A stretch of DNA of 64,000 nucleotides from an uncultured Ezakiella sp. (GCF_943913045.1 NZ_CALTVH010000001.1:1-64000); one strand, 5' to 3'; positions 16,718-27,767 are shown, counted from the first letter of the stretch. A program made the numbers and translations. The notes: a model not told the origin generated them from the sequence alone.

Positions 16718-19537
16718 TTGAACGAATATATAGAAATAAAAGGTGCACATGAAAATAATTTAAAAAATATTTCTGTTAATATTCCTAGGAATAAAATGAC
16801 AGTTATTACAGGCCTATCGGGTTCTGGTAAAAGCTCCCTAGCCTTTGATACAATTTATGCAGAGGGCCAACGCAGGTATGTAGAGAGTCTATCTGCATAC
16901 GCAAGGCAGTTTTTGGGCAATATGACAAAGCCAGCAGTGGAATACATTGGAGGGCTTAGTCCGTCTATTTCAATTGATCAAAAAACTACAAATAGGAATC
17001 CTCGTTCAACTGTGGGGACTGTTACAGAAATTTACGACTATTACAGGCTGCTTTACGCCAGAATTGGAAAGGTTCATTGCCCAAAATGTGGCAAATTAAT
17101 TGAAAAACAATCCATCGATCAAATGGTCGATAAGATTATGAGCCTGGATGAAGGCGAAAAGATGATGATAGTCGCACCGATTATCAGAAGTAAAAAAGGT
17201 GAACACAAAAATGTCTTTAAGCAAATCCAACAAGATGGTTATGTACGCGTATATGTAGACGGGGAACTTTATGATATAGAGAGTGTGCCTGAACTTGAAA
17301 AAAATAAAAACCACAATATCGCAGTTGTCGTTGACAGGCTTATAAGAAGAGACAATATTGAAAAGCGTTTGGTTGACTCGCTTGAAACGGCCCTTGAATT
17401 AGGCAATGGTTATATAGTTGTAGAAACTTCTCAAGGAAACATTCCCTTTAGCGAAAACTTTGCTTGTATTGATTGTGGAATTTCATTAGAAGAGGTTTCT
17501 ACCAGGTTATTTTCCTTTAACTCACCCTTTGGTATGTGCGAGACATGTAATGGCTTAGGATTTTTCCAAACTATTAATCCGGATAGGCTGATTACAAATG
17601 GAGAGCTTTCAATTAAGCAAGGGGCGATTGCAAGTTATGGCAACACAGATATGGATTCATTTTATATGAAAATGTTTGCAGAAATTGCCAAGCATTGGAA
17701 TTTTAGTCTAGACGCACCTATTAAAGAAGCACCAAAAGGAATGATAGATGAGATTCTTTATGGGACTAATTATGCTGTTAAATTCACATATAAGTCAGGA
17801 TTTGATAGGACGGGTAGGAGAAAGACGGTCACCAGGAGATGGGAAGGCGCTGTAAATAATTTACAAGAACGCTATGACAACTCTTCTAGTGATTGGGTCC
17901 AAGAGGTAATTGGAGAATTTATAGAGGAAGTTCCTTGCAAGACTTGTGGAGGCAAAAGACTTAATAAGGAGGCCTTAAGCGTAAGAGTTTGCGGATTAAA
18001 TATTGCTGAGCTAACTGAATTAGATGTTGAAAAAGAAATTGAGTTTTTTGAAAATCTAAAACTCAGCGAAATGGAAAATAAAATCGCTGAAGAGATTTTA
18101 AAAGAAATAAAGGAAAGACTTGGCTTTTTAAAAGATGTTGGCCTTGGTTATTTAAATCTTTCAAGGATGGCTGGCAGTCTATCAGGCGGCGAGTCACAAA
18201 GGATTAGGCTGGCAACTCAAATTGGCTCAAAGCTTGTTGGGGTCACCTATGTACTTGACGAGCCGTCAATTGGTCTTCACCAAAGAGACAATGCTAAACT
18301 TTTAAAAACTTTAAGAGAACTAACTGATATCGGTAATACTGTTCTTGTGGTTGAACACGATGAGGATACCATGAGAGAGGCTGATTATATTTTGGATATA
18401 GGACCAGGTGCTGGCGTTCATGGTGGAGAGATTGTTGCCTTTGGAACACCAAAGCAGGTTATGAGAAATAAAAAGAGTATAACCGGCCAATATTTATCTG
18501 GTAAAAAGAAGATTGAAGTTCCAAAAGAGCGTCGTAAGCCAGTTGATTTTGTAACAGTAAAGAATGCTCATGAAAACAATTTAAAAAACATTGATGTAAA
18601 AATTCCGACTGGTGTTATAACAGCGGTTACTGGTGTAAGTGGATCTGGTAAGAGCTCCTTGGTTAATGAAATTTTATACAAAAATTTGGCCAGGGATTTA
18701 AATAAATCCAAAATTAAGCCAGGAAAATCTGACGGAGTTGAAAATGATGAAGTCTTTGACAAGGTAGTTGTAATTGACCAATCACCCATTGGCAGAACGC
18801 CAAGGTCAAATCCTGCAACATATACAGGAGTATTTGATGGAATCAGAGATGTTTTTGCCATGACAAATGAAGCCAAGGCTCGTGGCTATAAAAAGGGCAG
18901 ATTTTCTTTTAATGTCAAGGGCGGTAGGTGTGAAGCTTGTAAGGGCGATGGAATTATAAAAGTCGAAATGCATTTCTTGCCTGATGTATATGTACCTTGC
19001 GAAGTATGTAAGGGCAAGAGATATAATAGGGAAACTTTGGAAGTTAAATTTAAAGATAAAACTATTTCTGATGTTCTAGATATGACGGTCGAAGAAGCAA
19101 TGTACTTTTTTGAAAACCATCCAAAGATAAGCCGCAAGCTAGAAACCATGTACAATGTTGGTTTGGGATATATAAAACTTGGTCAAAGCTCCACCAGCTT
19201 ATCTGGAGGTGAAGCACAGAGAGTTAAACTTGCAACAGAACTTTCTAAACGAGCAACGGGCAGGACCATATATATACTCGACGAACCGACCACTGGTTTG
19301 CATTCTGAGGACGTATCAAAACTAATCCAAGTCTTGGACGAATTAGCCGAGGGAGGCAATACAATTGTTGTTATTGAGCATAATTTGGATGTTATTAAGA
19401 CATCTGACTATGTAATTGATCTTGGCCCAGAAGGTGGAGACAAGGGCGGGACAATAGTCGCTCAAGGCACACCGGAAGAAGTTGCCAAAGTCAAAAAATC
19501 ATATACAGGGCAATTTTTGAAAAAGTTACTAGATTAA
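16718..19537 (+). CDS. uvrA: excinuclease ABC subunit A
   Basis: This 939-residue damage sensor of nucleotide excision repair has two ABC ATPase halves. The first Walker [10 protein letters not shown] is at 32-40 and the second, GVSGSGKSS, near 640. Signatures LSGGESQRI and LSGGEAQRV, with [11 protein letters not shown] and [11 protein letters not shown], are both complete. Zinc-binding CxxC pairs occur near 121, 249-285 and 408 and at [16 protein letters not shown] (about 735-765). The start is a TTG at 16718 immediately after the uvrB stop, with GGAGAGGAAG just upstream. A strong hairpin terminator follows. Confidence 0.98.
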   Translation: MNEYIEIKGAHENNLKNISVNIPRNKMTVITGLSGSGKSSLAFDTIYAEGQRRYVESLSAYARQFLGNMTKPAVEYIGGLSPSISIDQKTTNRNPRSTVGTVTEIYDYYRLLYARIGKVHCPKCGKLIEKQSIDQMVDKIMSLDEGEKMMIVAPIIRSKKGEHKNVFKQIQQDGYVRVYVDGELYDIESVPELEKNKNHNIAVVVDRLIRRDNIEKRLVDSLETALELGNGYIVVETSQGNIPFSENFACIDCGISLEEVSTRLFSFNSPFGMCETCNGLGFFQTINPDRLITNGELSIKQGAIASYGNTDMDSFYMKMFAEIAKHWNFSLDAPIKEAPKGMIDEILYGTNYAVKFTYKSGFDRTGRRKTVTRRWEGAVNNLQERYDNSSSDWVQEVIGEFIEEVPCKTCGGKRLNKEALSVRVCGLNIAELTELDVEKEIEFFENLKLSEMENKIAEEILKEIKERLGFLKDVGLGYLNLSRMAGSLSGGESQRIRLATQIGSKLVGVTYVLDEPSIGLHQRDNAKLLKTLRELTDIGNTVLVVEHDEDTMREADYILDIGPGAGVHGGEIVAFGTPKQVMRNKKSITGQYLSGKKKIEVPKERRKPVDFVTVKNAHENNLKNIDVKIPTGVITAVTGVSGSGKSSLVNEILYKNLARDLNKSKIKPGKSDGVENDEVFDKVVVIDQSPIGRTPRSNPATYTGVFDGIRDVFAMTNEAKARGYKKGRFSFNVKGGRCEACKGDGIIKVEMHFLPDVYVPCEVCKGKRYNRETLEVKFKDKTISDVLDMTVEEAMYFFENHPKISRKLETMYNVGLGYIKLGQSSTSLSGGEAQRVKLATELSKRATGRTIYILDEPTTGLHSEDVSKLIQVLDELAEGGNTIVVIEHNLDVIKTSDYVIDLGPEGGDKGGTIVAQGTPEEVAKVKKSYTGQFLKKLLD

Positions 19538-19562
19538 AAACTATAAATTTTAAGCAAAATAA

Positions 19563-19597
19563 AAGAGCCAAGGTCTTTATAAATGACCCAGGCTCTT
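19563..19597. terminator. bidirectional terminator between uvrA and the HD-domain gene
   Basis: AAGAGCCaAGGTC (19563-19575) pairs with GACCcaGGCTCTT (19585-19597) around a 9-nt AT loop. A T-run follows on the + strand and an A-run precedes it, so it can end transcription from both convergent genes. Confidence 0.85.
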
Positions 19598-19603
19598 AAT
19601 TTT

Positions 19604-20170
19604 TTATTTGAAATATTTTCTTGTATTATCTAAAACATAATTATAAATTTCATCATTAAATTCTTTGATAGGCTCCATGCGTTTTAAAAAGCTATCCCAG
19701 CTGACTTCATATTCTAACCAAGTTCCACCATTGTTATAGATGTTATTGATCACTGGTTGTAATCTATCCATGGCGTTGGCGTATTTAGCCTCAGGAGTTT
19801 TGCATTCGTCAAATTCGATCCAAAGTTTTTTTAAATCTTCGCTCAAATCTCCAGGCAAAATTCCATAAATTCTCTCGGCAGCTTTTTGCTCACGCTCGGC
19901 CTTATCTTTATAGCCTTCTGTATCGTAAGCAAAAGTATCGCCGGCATCAATTTCAACTAGGTCATGGACCAAGAGCATCTTAATGCATTTATCTATATCT
20001 ACATCTCCTGCGTAGTCTTGGAAAATAATGCCCATAGTTGCTATAGAAAAACTGTGCTCAGCATCGTTTTCTCTTCTATCCACTCCAATTATTTTTGTTC
20101 TTCTTTCTATTGTTTTCATTTTTTCAATCGTGGTTACAAATTCTATTTTTTTCATTAAATTTTCGTTCAT
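19604..20170 (-). CDS. HD-domain phosphohydrolase (YfbR/HDDC2-like 5'-nucleotidase)
   Basis: This 188-residue protein has the HD-superfamily metal site: NDAEHSFSIA (His near 39), LLVHDLVEID (HD near 69-70) and a later Asp (ANAMDRLQP). The arrangement and length match the YfbR/HDDC2 branch, which dephosphorylates deoxynucleoside monophosphates. The exact substrate cannot be read from sequence. AGGTGA sits just upstream of the ATG. It is transcribed alone, away from alr, from its own promoter (20187-20214). Confidence 0.85.
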   Translation of the reverse strand: MNENLMKKIEFVTTIEKMKTIERRTKIIGVDRRENDAEHSFSIATMGIIFQDYAGDVDIDKCIKMLLVHDLVEIDAGDTFAYDTEGYKDKAEREQKAAERIYGILPGDLSEDLKKLWIEFDECKTPEAKYANAMDRLQPVINNIYNNGGTWLEYEVSWDSFLKRMEPIKEFNDEIYNYVLDNTRKYFK

Positions 20171-20186
20171 AATTCACCTCAAATAT

Positions 20187-20214
20187 ATTATAGCATATGA
20201 TCTATATTTCTCAA
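20187..20214 (-). promoter_or_regulatory. promoter of the HD-domain gene
   Basis: On the minus strand, TTGAGA (20209-20214) and TATAAT (20187-20192) are separated by 16 nt. The translation start is 17 nt downstream of the -10. Confidence 0.5.
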
Positions 20215-20246
20215 ATATATAAAGTTATTTTTGGCTAGGTCAACGC

Positions 20247-20275
20247 TTGAAAAAACTGGTCTTTTGTGGTATATT
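20247..20275 (+). promoter_or_regulatory. promoter of the alr-to-tkt operon
   Basis: TTGAAA (20247-20252) and TATATT (20270-20275) are separated by 17 nt, giving a predicted transcription start near 20282. This excludes the upstream in-frame TTG at 20247 as the alr start. It is the only convincing promoter before the tight run of genes ending with tkt. Confidence 0.7.
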
Positions 20276-20294
20276 TTATATGAAGGTGGAGAGT

Positions 20295-21455
20295 ATGAAT
20301 TTTGAAGATATAAGGCCTTGTTGGTTGGAAATAAATTTAGATAATTTATGTCACAATATACATATAATCAAGGAACACTTAAACCCTAATAGTGAAATAA
20401 TGGCAGTAATTAAGGCGAATGCATACAATCATGATGCAATTACTATTGCAAAAAAATTGCAGGAGATTGGAGTGCACCGTTTTTGTGTGTCTATTTTAAG
20501 CGAAGGGCTTGAACTTAGAAATGCTGGTATCAATGACCCGATTTTACTTTTAAATTATGTCAGAGATACTGAGATAAAAGAAGCTATAGTTAGAGACCTA
20601 GAAATGACTGTCTATGATATGGAGCAGGCCAGACTGATAAATAAAATTGCTGGTGAGCTTGGGAAGAAAGCTAAAATTCATATAAAAATTGACACAGGTA
20701 TGAGTAGGATTGGATTTTTGCCGGGCACTGTTGCATTTGGAAAGATAGTGGAAATTATTTCTTTTGAAAACATTGAGTGCAATGGTATCTATAGTCATTT
20801 TGCAACTTCGGACATGGTGGACCTTGGGAACACAAGAAAACAATATCAAATATTCTCTACTTTTGTAAGTTCGATAGAGCATGCTCTTGGGAAAAAATTA
20901 AAGAAACATATTTCAAATTCTGGTGCTATTATGGACTATCCTGAGTTCGACCTTGACTATGTAAGGCCAGGTATTATTATGTATGGTTATCCGCCTTCAG
21001 GTCAAATGAGAAGCAAATGGGATTTAAAGCCACTTATGACTTTAAAAGCCCTTGTCAGCAATTTAAAAATATTGCCTGAGGGTAGTGGGGTAAGCTACGG
21101 TCAAACATTTGTTACTAAGCGCATAACAAAAGTTGCCACAATTCCGCTCGGCTATGCTGATGGGATTTCTCGATTGCTATCAAATAAGTTTACAGTAAAT
21201 ATTGATGGGAAAAAAGCTCCGTCAATTGGTAATATTTGTATGGACCAATTTATGGTTGATGTTACTGATAATAGTGATATAAAAATAGGTGACGAGGTAG
21301 TTATCTTTGGTTCAAATGAAGGCGATACAACTTTACCAGAACTTGCCGCCATAATGGGGACTATTCATTATGAAATAATGTGCATGCTATCACGCAGAAT
21401 TCCAAGAGTTATCATCGATAATGGTGAGGTTAAGGATATTATAAACTATGTATAG
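20295..21455 (+). CDS. alr: alanine racemase
   Basis: This 386-residue PLP enzyme interconverts L- and D-alanine for peptidoglycan. The PLP lysine is K40 ([11 protein letters not shown]), and the second catalytic residue is Y268 in [17 protein letters not shown] and [10 protein letters not shown] are also conserved. In the PLP motif the usual NAYGHG reads NAYNHD, a mild deviation. The start is the ATG at 20295, the first well-placed start after the promoter; an ATG at 20280 would lie at the predicted transcript 5' end. GGTGGAG lies upstream. The mazF-like gene follows 11 nt after the stop. Confidence 0.95.
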   Translation: MNFEDIRPCWLEINLDNLCHNIHIIKEHLNPNSEIMAVIKANAYNHDAITIAKKLQEIGVHRFCVSILSEGLELRNAGINDPILLLNYVRDTEIKEAIVRDLEMTVYDMEQARLINKIAGELGKKAKIHIKIDTGMSRIGFLPGTVAFGKIVEIISFENIECNGIYSHFATSDMVDLGNTRKQYQIFSTFVSSIEHALGKKLKKHISNSGAIMDYPEFDLDYVRPGIIMYGYPPSGQMRSKWDLKPLMTLKALVSNLKILPEGSGVSYGQTFVTKRITKVATIPLGYADGISRLLSNKFTVNIDGKKAPSIGNICMDQFMVDVTDNSDIKIGDEVVIFGSNEGDTTLPELAAIMGTIHYEIMCMLSRRIPRVIIDNGEVKDIINYV

Positions 21456-21466
21456 GATGTGCACAT

Positions 21467-21931
21467 ATGAATAATAGAAACAAACAAAAAGTAGATAAAG
21501 TAGATAATGTAAACATAAAAGAGAATAATATACAAAAGCAGGATTTAAAAAAGATTGACCCAAAACAAAATAGGGATAAAGTTACAATCCTGAGGGGGGA
21601 CTTATTTTATGCTGACCTTTCTCCTGTAATTGGGAGTGAACAGGGGGGTGTCCGCCCAGTTGTAATTATACAAAATGATATAGGCAATAAATTTTCGCCA
21701 ACAACAATTGTGGCTGCTATTACTTCTGTAAAGAATAAATCCAGCATGCCCACCCACGTAAATGTAGGCAAGGATGTTGGTGGACTTCCAAAAGATTCTG
21801 TTATTCTCTTGGAGCAGATTAGAACGATTGATAAAAAAAGACTAAGAGAAAAAATTGGAAGAATGACTGATGCAAAGATGAAAGAGATTGACAAGGCTTT
21901 GGGAATAAGCGTCCACTTACAGGAGGACTAA
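21467..21931 (+). CDS. MazF/PemK-type endoribonuclease toxin with N-terminal extension, no antitoxin gene beside it
   Basis: The C-terminal 116 residues match MazF/Endo[38 protein letters not shown] and IVAAITS. R63 and T86, which correspond to the catalytic pair of EndoA, are kept, so mRNA interferase activity is expected. The first 38 residues are a polar, Lys/Asn-rich extension absent from typical EndoA (about 116 residues in Bacillus). In Bacillus the antitoxin gene ndoAI lies between alr and ndoA. Here only 11 nt separate alr from this gene and no MazE-like ORF exists. The stop overlaps the next start by 1 nt. The toxin family is certain; how it is controlled is not. Confidence 0.92.
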   Translation: MNNRNKQKVDKVDNVNIKENNIQKQDLKKIDPKQNRDKVTILRGDLFYADLSPVIGSEQGGVRPVVIIQNDIGNKFSPTTIVAAITSVKNKSSMPTHVNVGKDVGGLPKDSVILLEQIRTIDKKRLREKIGRMTDAKMKEIDKALGISVHLQED

Positions 21932-22866
21932 TGGAAGATAAATATATTGATTTTTTATTAGAAAATACCGGGATAAAAAATAAAGAAGATATTTTAAGCA
22001 AATACCAAGAAGCTTCTAAATTTAAAACCTATAATGAAGAGGAAAAGATAGTTGGCTTTGTTGGAGCAAATATTCGTGATTTAAATTATAAATCTCATGA
22101 GTATAAATCTACGTTTATAACTGATTCAATAGTTGTGAAAGATAGAAGAAGAGAAGGCATATACACAAAACTATATAGAGAATTTGAAGATCAAGTAAAA
22201 AATGATCTTATGTACGCATTACCTCTTCAGTATGAACTTATAAACTTAGTTGATAAGCAAGATTATAAAATTGTAGGTGAAGTGAATGCCTACGCTAAAA
22301 TATTGGACCCATCCCATGTAATTTCGGGAATTTTTACCTTTGTAGCTAAGATAATCAACTCCATATCAAAACTAAAGACCAAAAAGATTTCTTATTCAGG
22401 TTTTACTGTTAAAGAAGAGTTGGATTTAAATCAGATTGATGAGCTCTTTGATAAAGTCAAGGGTGATTATGGATTTATGACCAAAAGATCTGGTGGGTGG
22501 GTTTCAAATAGAATAAATAATAGACCTAATTATAAGTCTATATCAACCTACAAGAATGGAATAGAAGGATATATTATTTACAAGGAAATAGACAAGGCCG
22601 ACTTGAAATATTATATGGTAATGGATATTCTATATACAAGCGAAGAAGCATTAGAGTCGATGTATGATCATTTTATAAAAAAGGCTAAAGATGAAAAGGT
22701 TAATTTGATTGGAATTTGGAAAAATCCTAAGACTTCAAAACTAATAAAAAACAAGAGCTTTCAAAATGCCAAGAGCTCATTTCCGCTTGTGGTAAAGAGT
22801 GATATCTCTGAGGCCTCAAACATTGAAAACTGGTATTTACAACCTATAGAGGGGGAAACTTATTAA
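21931..22866 (+). CDS. GNAT-like acyltransferase of unknown substrate
   Basis: In this 311-residue protein the N-terminal half resembles the GNAT fold: the segment DSIVVKDRRREGIYTKLYREF (about 70-90) carries an acetyl-CoA-binding RRxxGIxxxL pattern. The second half (about 160-300) could be another GNAT-like fold, as in two-domain acyltransferases, but conservation is weak. There is no signal peptide or membrane helix. It lies between mazF and a wall-glycan gene, overlapping both by 1 nt, so a role in modifying a sugar or peptide of the envelope is possible. This is inference from context. Confidence 0.6.
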   Translation: MEDKYIDFLLENTGIKNKEDILSKYQEASKFKTYNEEEKIVGFVGANIRDLNYKSHEYKSTFITDSIVVKDRRREGIYTKLYREFEDQVKNDLMYALPLQYELINLVDKQDYKIVGEVNAYAKILDPSHVISGIFTFVAKIINSISKLKTKKISYSGFTVKEELDLNQIDELFDKVKGDYGFMTKRSGGWVSNRINNRPNYKSISTYKNGIEGYIIYKEIDKADLKYYMVMDILYTSEEALESMYDHFIKKAKDEKVNLIGIWKNPKTSKLIKNKSFQNAKSSFPLVVKSDISEASNIENWYLQPIEGETY

Positions 22867-25070
22867 TGATTAAAGTACTTCACCTTATCAGCGGTGGCGA
22901 TACAGGTGGTGCAAAAACACATATTATGACCCTACTAAATGAGATGCAAAATCACATTGATGTTAGGCTGGGAGTATTTTTTGAAGATGTTTTTTTGGAT
23001 GAAGCCAAGGAATTGGGCATATCTACAGTTGTTTTTGAACAAAAGAGTAGATTTGATTTGAGTGTCGTTAATGACATAGTAGGATACGTTAATAGAGAGG
23101 GAATAGATTTGGTGCATTGCCATGGGGCAAGGGCTAATTTTATTGCCTTTTTTTTGATGAAGAAATTAAAGCATGTTAAATTTTTATCTACCGTTCACTC
23201 AGACCCCAGATTGGATTTTAAGGGAAATTTTTATAAGCAATTGATTTTTAAAAATTTAAATACCTTTGCCCTAAAACGCTTTAAAAATTATGTAGCAGTA
23301 AGTGATGATTTTAAAAATATGCTTCTCAATCGTGGGTTTTCCAAGAAAAACATTGATGTTGTCTACAATGGAATAAATCTTGAAGCCGAAGATAAATTTG
23401 TGCCCAGAGATGATTTTTTAGATAGGTATAATATTCGCCATGATGGAATTAAAATTGGAATTCTTGCAAGGCTCGATGAAGTTAAAGACCACAGGACTTT
23501 TATTAGAGCAGCTGGAGAATTTTTAAAAGAGGCCGACGCCGACTTTTTAATTGGTGGTAGCGGCGGATTAATGGACGAGCTGAAAAAAATGACAGAAGAT
23601 CTTGGTATATCAGAAAGAGTTCATTTTTTGGGCGAGGTTAAAGATCCTTTTTCATTTATTAATGCCATAGACATAAATGTTTTATCCAGTTTATCAGAAA
23701 GTTTTCCTTATGTAATCTTAGAAGGAGCTAAGTATTCTAAACCTATGGTTGCGACTCATGTGGGTGGAATTCCAAAGGTAGTAGTAGACGATTATAGCGG
23801 ATACACTTACGTGCCCGGCGACTATAAAAAATTAAGCGAGTGCTTGCTTGACTTGGCTCAAAATGACGAAAAAAGAATTCGATACGGAAAAAATCTCCAT
23901 GAAATAGTTTTGGAAAAATACAGCAGCCATAGCATGTCCAGGATGCAATTGGATATTTATAATAAAATTTTATTTGGTAAAACTGTTGTTCTATCAGGGT
24001 TTTATGGATTCGATAATCAGGGGGATGATGCAATTCTTGAAGCTATAGTTGGTGAATTAAAAAGGGTTGATAAGACTCTTCGCTTAAAAGTTTTATCTAA
24101 TAATCCAGATAAGACACGTGAAGTCTACGATGTCGATGCAGCTTATAGGTTAAACCCCTTTGTTATTGGTTCAACTATAAATAAAGGGGACATGCTCATA
24201 TCCGGAGGAGGTAGCTTGCTTCAAGATGTTACAAGTTCACGATCTCTCTGGTATTATTTATATGTAATCTCTGTTGCAAAAAGAAAAAAGAAAAAAGTTT
24301 GCATATATGCTAATGGCGTTGGACCAATAAATGGAAAATTCAATAGAAAACTTACAAAAAAAGTTTTAAAAGATGTTGATTTAATTACTCTAAGAGATGA
24401 TGATTCAGCTAAATACTTGGAAGAAATTGGAATAGCCAAGAGCAAATGCCTGGTAAGGTCCGACCCTGTATTCTTATTAAAAGAAAATCTAGATGAGGCA
24501 GAGAAAATTTTATCAGATATAAATATTAATGATGAATTTATTGTCGTAAACCTAAGGCCATGGACTGATGATGATAAAATGATTGATCAGATGGCCTTTG
24601 CTATAAATAAACTTATGAATGATGGGCATAAAATTTTGCTAATACCAATGCATATGTCCAAGGATACGCCAATATTAAAGCGACTAGAAGATAAATGTAG
24701 AAACGAAAATCTTTATGCTTATTATGAAGATATGAGCGTTACTACACTTATGGGAATATTTTCCAAGGCTCAGATGGTTTTAGCCATGAGACTTCACGGT
24801 GTGATCTACTCAGCAGCAGTTCATACCAAGCCACTTGCTATAAGCTATGACCCCAAAGTAAAAAGTTTTATGGAAAGCATTGATTCAGATTATATTATAG
24901 ATATAAATGATATTGATGGGCAAAAGGTTTATGAAGAAATCAAAAGATGCTTAGATGATGAAGGTTATTTAAATAATATAAAAAATAAAGACGAAGAAAG
25001 AAAGGAATTGGCAAGATTAAATGCAGTTGAGGCACTTGGCTTGCTAAAGGATATAAATGAGAAAAATTAA
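22866..25070 (+). CDS. fused GT4 glycosyltransferase and CsaB-like polysaccharide pyruvyl transferase
   Basis: This 734-residue two-enzyme protein has two clear parts. Residues 1-370 are a GT-B, GT4-family glycosyltransferase: HLISGGDTGGAKTH at the start, GILARLDEVKDHRTFIRAA, and the donor-site motif LSESFPYVILEGAKYSKP. Residues about 372-710 match CsaB: VVLSGFYGFDNQGDDAILEA, MLISGGGSLLQD, YANGVGP and MRLHGVIYSA. CsaB adds a pyruvyl ketal to secondary wall polysaccharide, the ligand that SLH domains bind. No stop or frameshift separates the two parts. It overlaps both neighbours, and the next gene is a TagA-like glycosyltransferase, a consistent pairing for wall polysaccharide synthesis. Confidence 0.88.
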   Translation: MIKVLHLISGGDTGGAKTHIMTLLNEMQNHIDVRLGVFFEDVFLDEAKELGISTVVFEQKSRFDLSVVNDIVGYVNREGIDLVHCHGARANFIAFFLMKKLKHVKFLSTVHSDPRLDFKGNFYKQLIFKNLNTFALKRFKNYVAVSDDFKNMLLNRGFSKKNIDVVYNGINLEAEDKFVPRDDFLDRYNIRHDGIKIGILARLDEVKDHRTFIRAAGEFLKEADADFLIGGSGGLMDELKKMTEDLGISERVHFLGEVKDPFSFINAIDINVLSSLSESFPYVILEGAKYSKPMVATHVGGIPKVVVDDYSGYTYVPGDYKKLSECLLDLAQNDEKRIRYGKNLHEIVLEKYSSHSMSRMQLDIYNKILFGKTVVLSGFYGFDNQGDDAILEAIVGELKRVDKTLRLKVLSNNPDKTREVYDVDAAYRLNPFVIGSTINKGDMLISGGGSLLQDVTSSRSLWYYLYVISVAKRKKKKVCIYANGVGPINGKFNRKLTKKVLKDVDLITLRDDDSAKYLEEIGIAKSKCLVRSDPVFLLKENLDEAEKILSDININDEFIVVNLRPWTDDDKMIDQMAFAINKLMNDGHKILLIPMHMSKDTPILKRLEDKCRNENLYAYYEDMSVTTLMGIFSKAQMVLAMRLHGVIYSAAVHTKPLAISYDPKVKSFMESIDSDYIIDINDIDGQKVYEEIKRCLDDEGYLNNIKNKDEERKELARLNAVEALGLLKDINEKN

Positions 25071-25797
25071 TGTGCTTGGTGTAAAATTTTCGGATATTAA
25101 TGACCAAGAGTTGGACGAAATTTTAAGGTCAAACATATCTGAGTCCAATAATTTTAAAATAATCACACCAAACCCAGAGATTGTTATGAGGGCCCAAAAG
25201 GACCATGAGCTCATAGGACTTATAAATAGTGCTGGCCTTGTCTTAAAAGATGGAGTTGGCATTGTAATTGCCCAAAAGATTGCCGGAATTGAAGGTGAGG
25301 GTAGGCAGACTGGCTTTGATACTCTACGGAAGATTTTATCAATAGCAGATGAGATGAGCTTGGATATTTATATAGTTGGAGCAAAACAAGAGACTCTGGA
25401 CCAGGCAATAGAAAATATAAAAAAAGATTATAAAAATTTAAATATAGTGGGGTCCCATAACGGATATTTTGAACTAAATTCACCTCAAGAGCAAGAAATT
25501 TTAAAGGATATAGAAGATAAAAAACCGCACTTAGTTGTTAGCGCGATGGGTTTTCCCAAGCAAGAATATTTTATATCAAAGCTAGATGGATTAACTTCAA
25601 TGTCAATAGGAGTTGGTGGAAGCCTAGATGTAATTAGTGGAAATTTAAAACGCGCACCAAAGTGGGTGCAAAAAATTGGTATGGAATGGTTTTATAGGTT
25701 GTTAAAAGAACCATCCAGAATTAAGAGGCAGTTAGTAATACCACATTTTTTAATCAAAGTAGTGGCTAATAAAAAATCTATAAGGGAGGAATTATGA
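25057..25797 (+). CDS. WecG/TagA/CpsF-family glycosyltransferase (GT26)
   Basis: This 246-residue enzyme has the GT26 hallmarks: [30 protein letters not shown] (catalytic-region Asp) and [13 protein letters not shown]. TagA of this family adds N-acetylmannosamine to undecaprenyl-linked N-acetylglucosamine, the first committed step of teichoic acid or secondary wall polysaccharide. It is a membrane-peripheral cytoplasmic enzyme. It starts inside the end of the GT4-CsaB gene (14-nt overlap) and ends over the tkt start (4 nt). Confidence 0.9.
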   Translation: MRKINVLGVKFSDINDQELDEILRSNISESNNFKIITPNPEIVMRAQKDHELIGLINSAGLVLKDGVGIVIAQKIAGIEGEGRQTGFDTLRKILSIADEMSLDIYIVGAKQETLDQAIENIKKDYKNLNIVGSHNGYFELNSPQEQEILKDIEDKKPHLVVSAMGFPKQEYFISKLDGLTSMSIGVGGSLDVISGNLKRAPKWVQKIGMEWFYRLLKEPSRIKRQLVIPHFLIKVVANKKSIREEL

Positions 25798-27749
25798 ATA
25801 ACATTGATAATCTTACAATTAATACGCTGAGAATGCTTTCTGTGGATATGATTGGCAAAGCAAACTCTGGACACCCAGGCTTACCGCTTGGTGCAGCACC
25901 TATGGCTTATGCTTTATTTAAAGATCATTTAAAATTTAATCCAAATAAACCACATTGGTCAAACAGGGACAGATTTGTTTTGTCGGCAGGACACGGATCA
26001 GCACTCTTGTATAGTTTGCTTCATGTTTTTGGCTATGAACTTAGCATGGATGATTTAAAAGATTTTAGACAAGTAAATTCAAAGACGCCTGGTCATCCAG
26101 AGTATGGTCACACATTAGGAGTAGACGCTACATCAGGACCACTTGGTCAAGGACTTGCAATGGCTGTTGGTATGGCACTTGCAGAAGCTCATCTCCACGA
26201 TACATTTGAAGGAGCAAACAATCCTGTGGACCATTACACATACGCTCTTGTAGGAGACGGATGTTTGATGGAAGGCATTAGCCACGAAGCAGCAAGTTTT
26301 GCTGGCGCCCACAAGTTAGGCAAATTAATTGTCCTTTACGATTCAAATAACATTACAATTGATGGGTCAACTGACATTACCTTTGATGACGACACACTAA
26401 AAAGATTTGAAGCTTATGGTTGGCACACTCAAAAGCTTGAAGACGGAACAGACATTGAGGCTATTTCGAATGCTATTAGCAAGGCCAAGGAAGATGACAG
26501 ACCTTCACTAATTGAAATTAAAACTGTTATTGGTTTTGGCGCAGGTAGTGTGGAAGGCAAAAACAAAAGCCATGGAGCTCCGCTTAAAGAAGATGACTAT
26601 AAGATTTTAAAAGAAAGACTGGGATGGGAATACGATTCCTTTACTGTTCCTCAAGAAGTGAGAGACCATGTAAAGGCAATTATCGATGAAAAAGTTAAGG
26701 CCTATGACGAATATAAGGCAAGCTTAAATGAACTCAAGGCAAATGATTTAGAAAGATACGAAAAATTTGTTAAGTTTATCCACACAGAAAAAGATGTTGA
26801 CTTAAGTTCTCTGATGGATAAGGAAGAAAAAATTGCTACAAGAGCAGCTAGCGGAAAGGCAATCCAAGAAGTTGCCAAGCAAGTTCAAAGTTTGATTGGT
26901 GGATCAGCTGACTTGGCTGGCTCAAACAATACAACTATTGATGGCCAAGGATTTATTTCAAAAGATGATTATAGTCCACGCAATATTCACTTTGGTATCC
27001 GTGAATTTGCAATGGCAGCCATATCAAATGGTATGGCTCTTCACGGAGGCGTTCGCCCATACTGCGCGACCTTCTTTGTATTTAGTGATTATATGAAGCC
27101 AGCTATGAGGCTATCAGCTCTTATGGATGTTCCTGTAGTTTATGTACTCACTCACGACTCAATAGGAGTTGGGGAAGACGGACCGACCCACCAACCTATA
27201 GAACAGCTTGCAATGTTAAGAAGTTTACCAAACTTTACAACTATTCGCCCAGCAGATTATAACGAAACAATCGTTGCTTGGGAAACTGCAATTAAAAATC
27301 ACAAGCCAACTGCACTTGTTTTGACAAGACAAGGTTTACCAACACTTGATATAAATGCAAAAGACCTTGTAAAGGGCGCATATATTGCTAAAAAAGAAAA
27401 TGAAAAGCTCGATGCAATTGTAATTGCTACAGGATCTGAACTTTCAATAGCAATGGACGCTGCAAAGGAATTGGAAGCTGATGGCGTTGGCACAAGAGTT
27501 GTCAGCATGCCATCATGGGATTTATTTGAAGATCAAACAGATGAATATAAAATTTCAGTTTTACCAATTGACACACCAAAAATTTCAGTTGAAGCCCTAT
27601 CTACATTTGGTTGGGAAAGGTACACCAAAGGCGGAATAAAATTAGGTATGGATTCATTTGGAGCAAGCGGTAAGGGAGCAGATTTATTTGAACACTTTAA
27701 AATAAACTCAAAGGCAATTGTAGACGCAGTTAAAAAATCTGTTAAATAA
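25794..27749 (+). CDS. tkt: transketolase
   Basis: This 651-residue full-length enzyme transfers two-carbon units in the pentose phosphate pathway using thiamine diphosphate. It begins [22 protein letters not shown]. The ThDP motif [13 protein letters not shown] is near 155. The pyrimidine domain has [18 protein letters not shown] near 450, and the C-terminal domain follows. It is the last gene of the alr operon, overlaps the previous gene by 4 nt and is closed by a strong terminator. Confidence 0.97.
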   Translation: MNNIDNLTINTLRMLSVDMIGKANSGHPGLPLGAAPMAYALFKDHLKFNPNKPHWSNRDRFVLSAGHGSALLYSLLHVFGYELSMDDLKDFRQVNSKTPGHPEYGHTLGVDATSGPLGQGLAMAVGMALAEAHLHDTFEGANNPVDHYTYALVGDGCLMEGISHEAASFAGAHKLGKLIVLYDSNNITIDGSTDITFDDDTLKRFEAYGWHTQKLEDGTDIEAISNAISKAKEDDRPSLIEIKTVIGFGAGSVEGKNKSHGAPLKEDDYKILKERLGWEYDSFTVPQEVRDHVKAIIDEKVKAYDEYKASLNELKANDLERYEKFVKFIHTEKDVDLSSLMDKEEKIATRAASGKAIQEVAKQVQSLIGGSADLAGSNNTTIDGQGFISKDDYSPRNIHFGIREFAMAAISNGMALHGGVRPYCATFFVFSDYMKPAMRLSALMDVPVVYVLTHDSIGVGEDGPTHQPIEQLAMLRSLPNFTTIRPADYNETIVAWETAIKNHKPTALVLTRQGLPTLDINAKDLVKGAYIAKKENEKLDAIVIATGSELSIAMDAAKELEADGVGTRVVSMPSWDLFEDQTDEYKISVLPIDTPKISVEALSTFGWERYTKGGIKLGMDSFGASGKGADLFEHFKINSKAIVDAVKKSVK

Positions 27750-27767
27750 AAAATAGAGAATAAAAAT

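Noticed and set aside
20247..20294. Longer alr reading from the TTG at 20247
   Set aside because: The TTG is the -35 element of the alr promoter, so it would not be transcribed.
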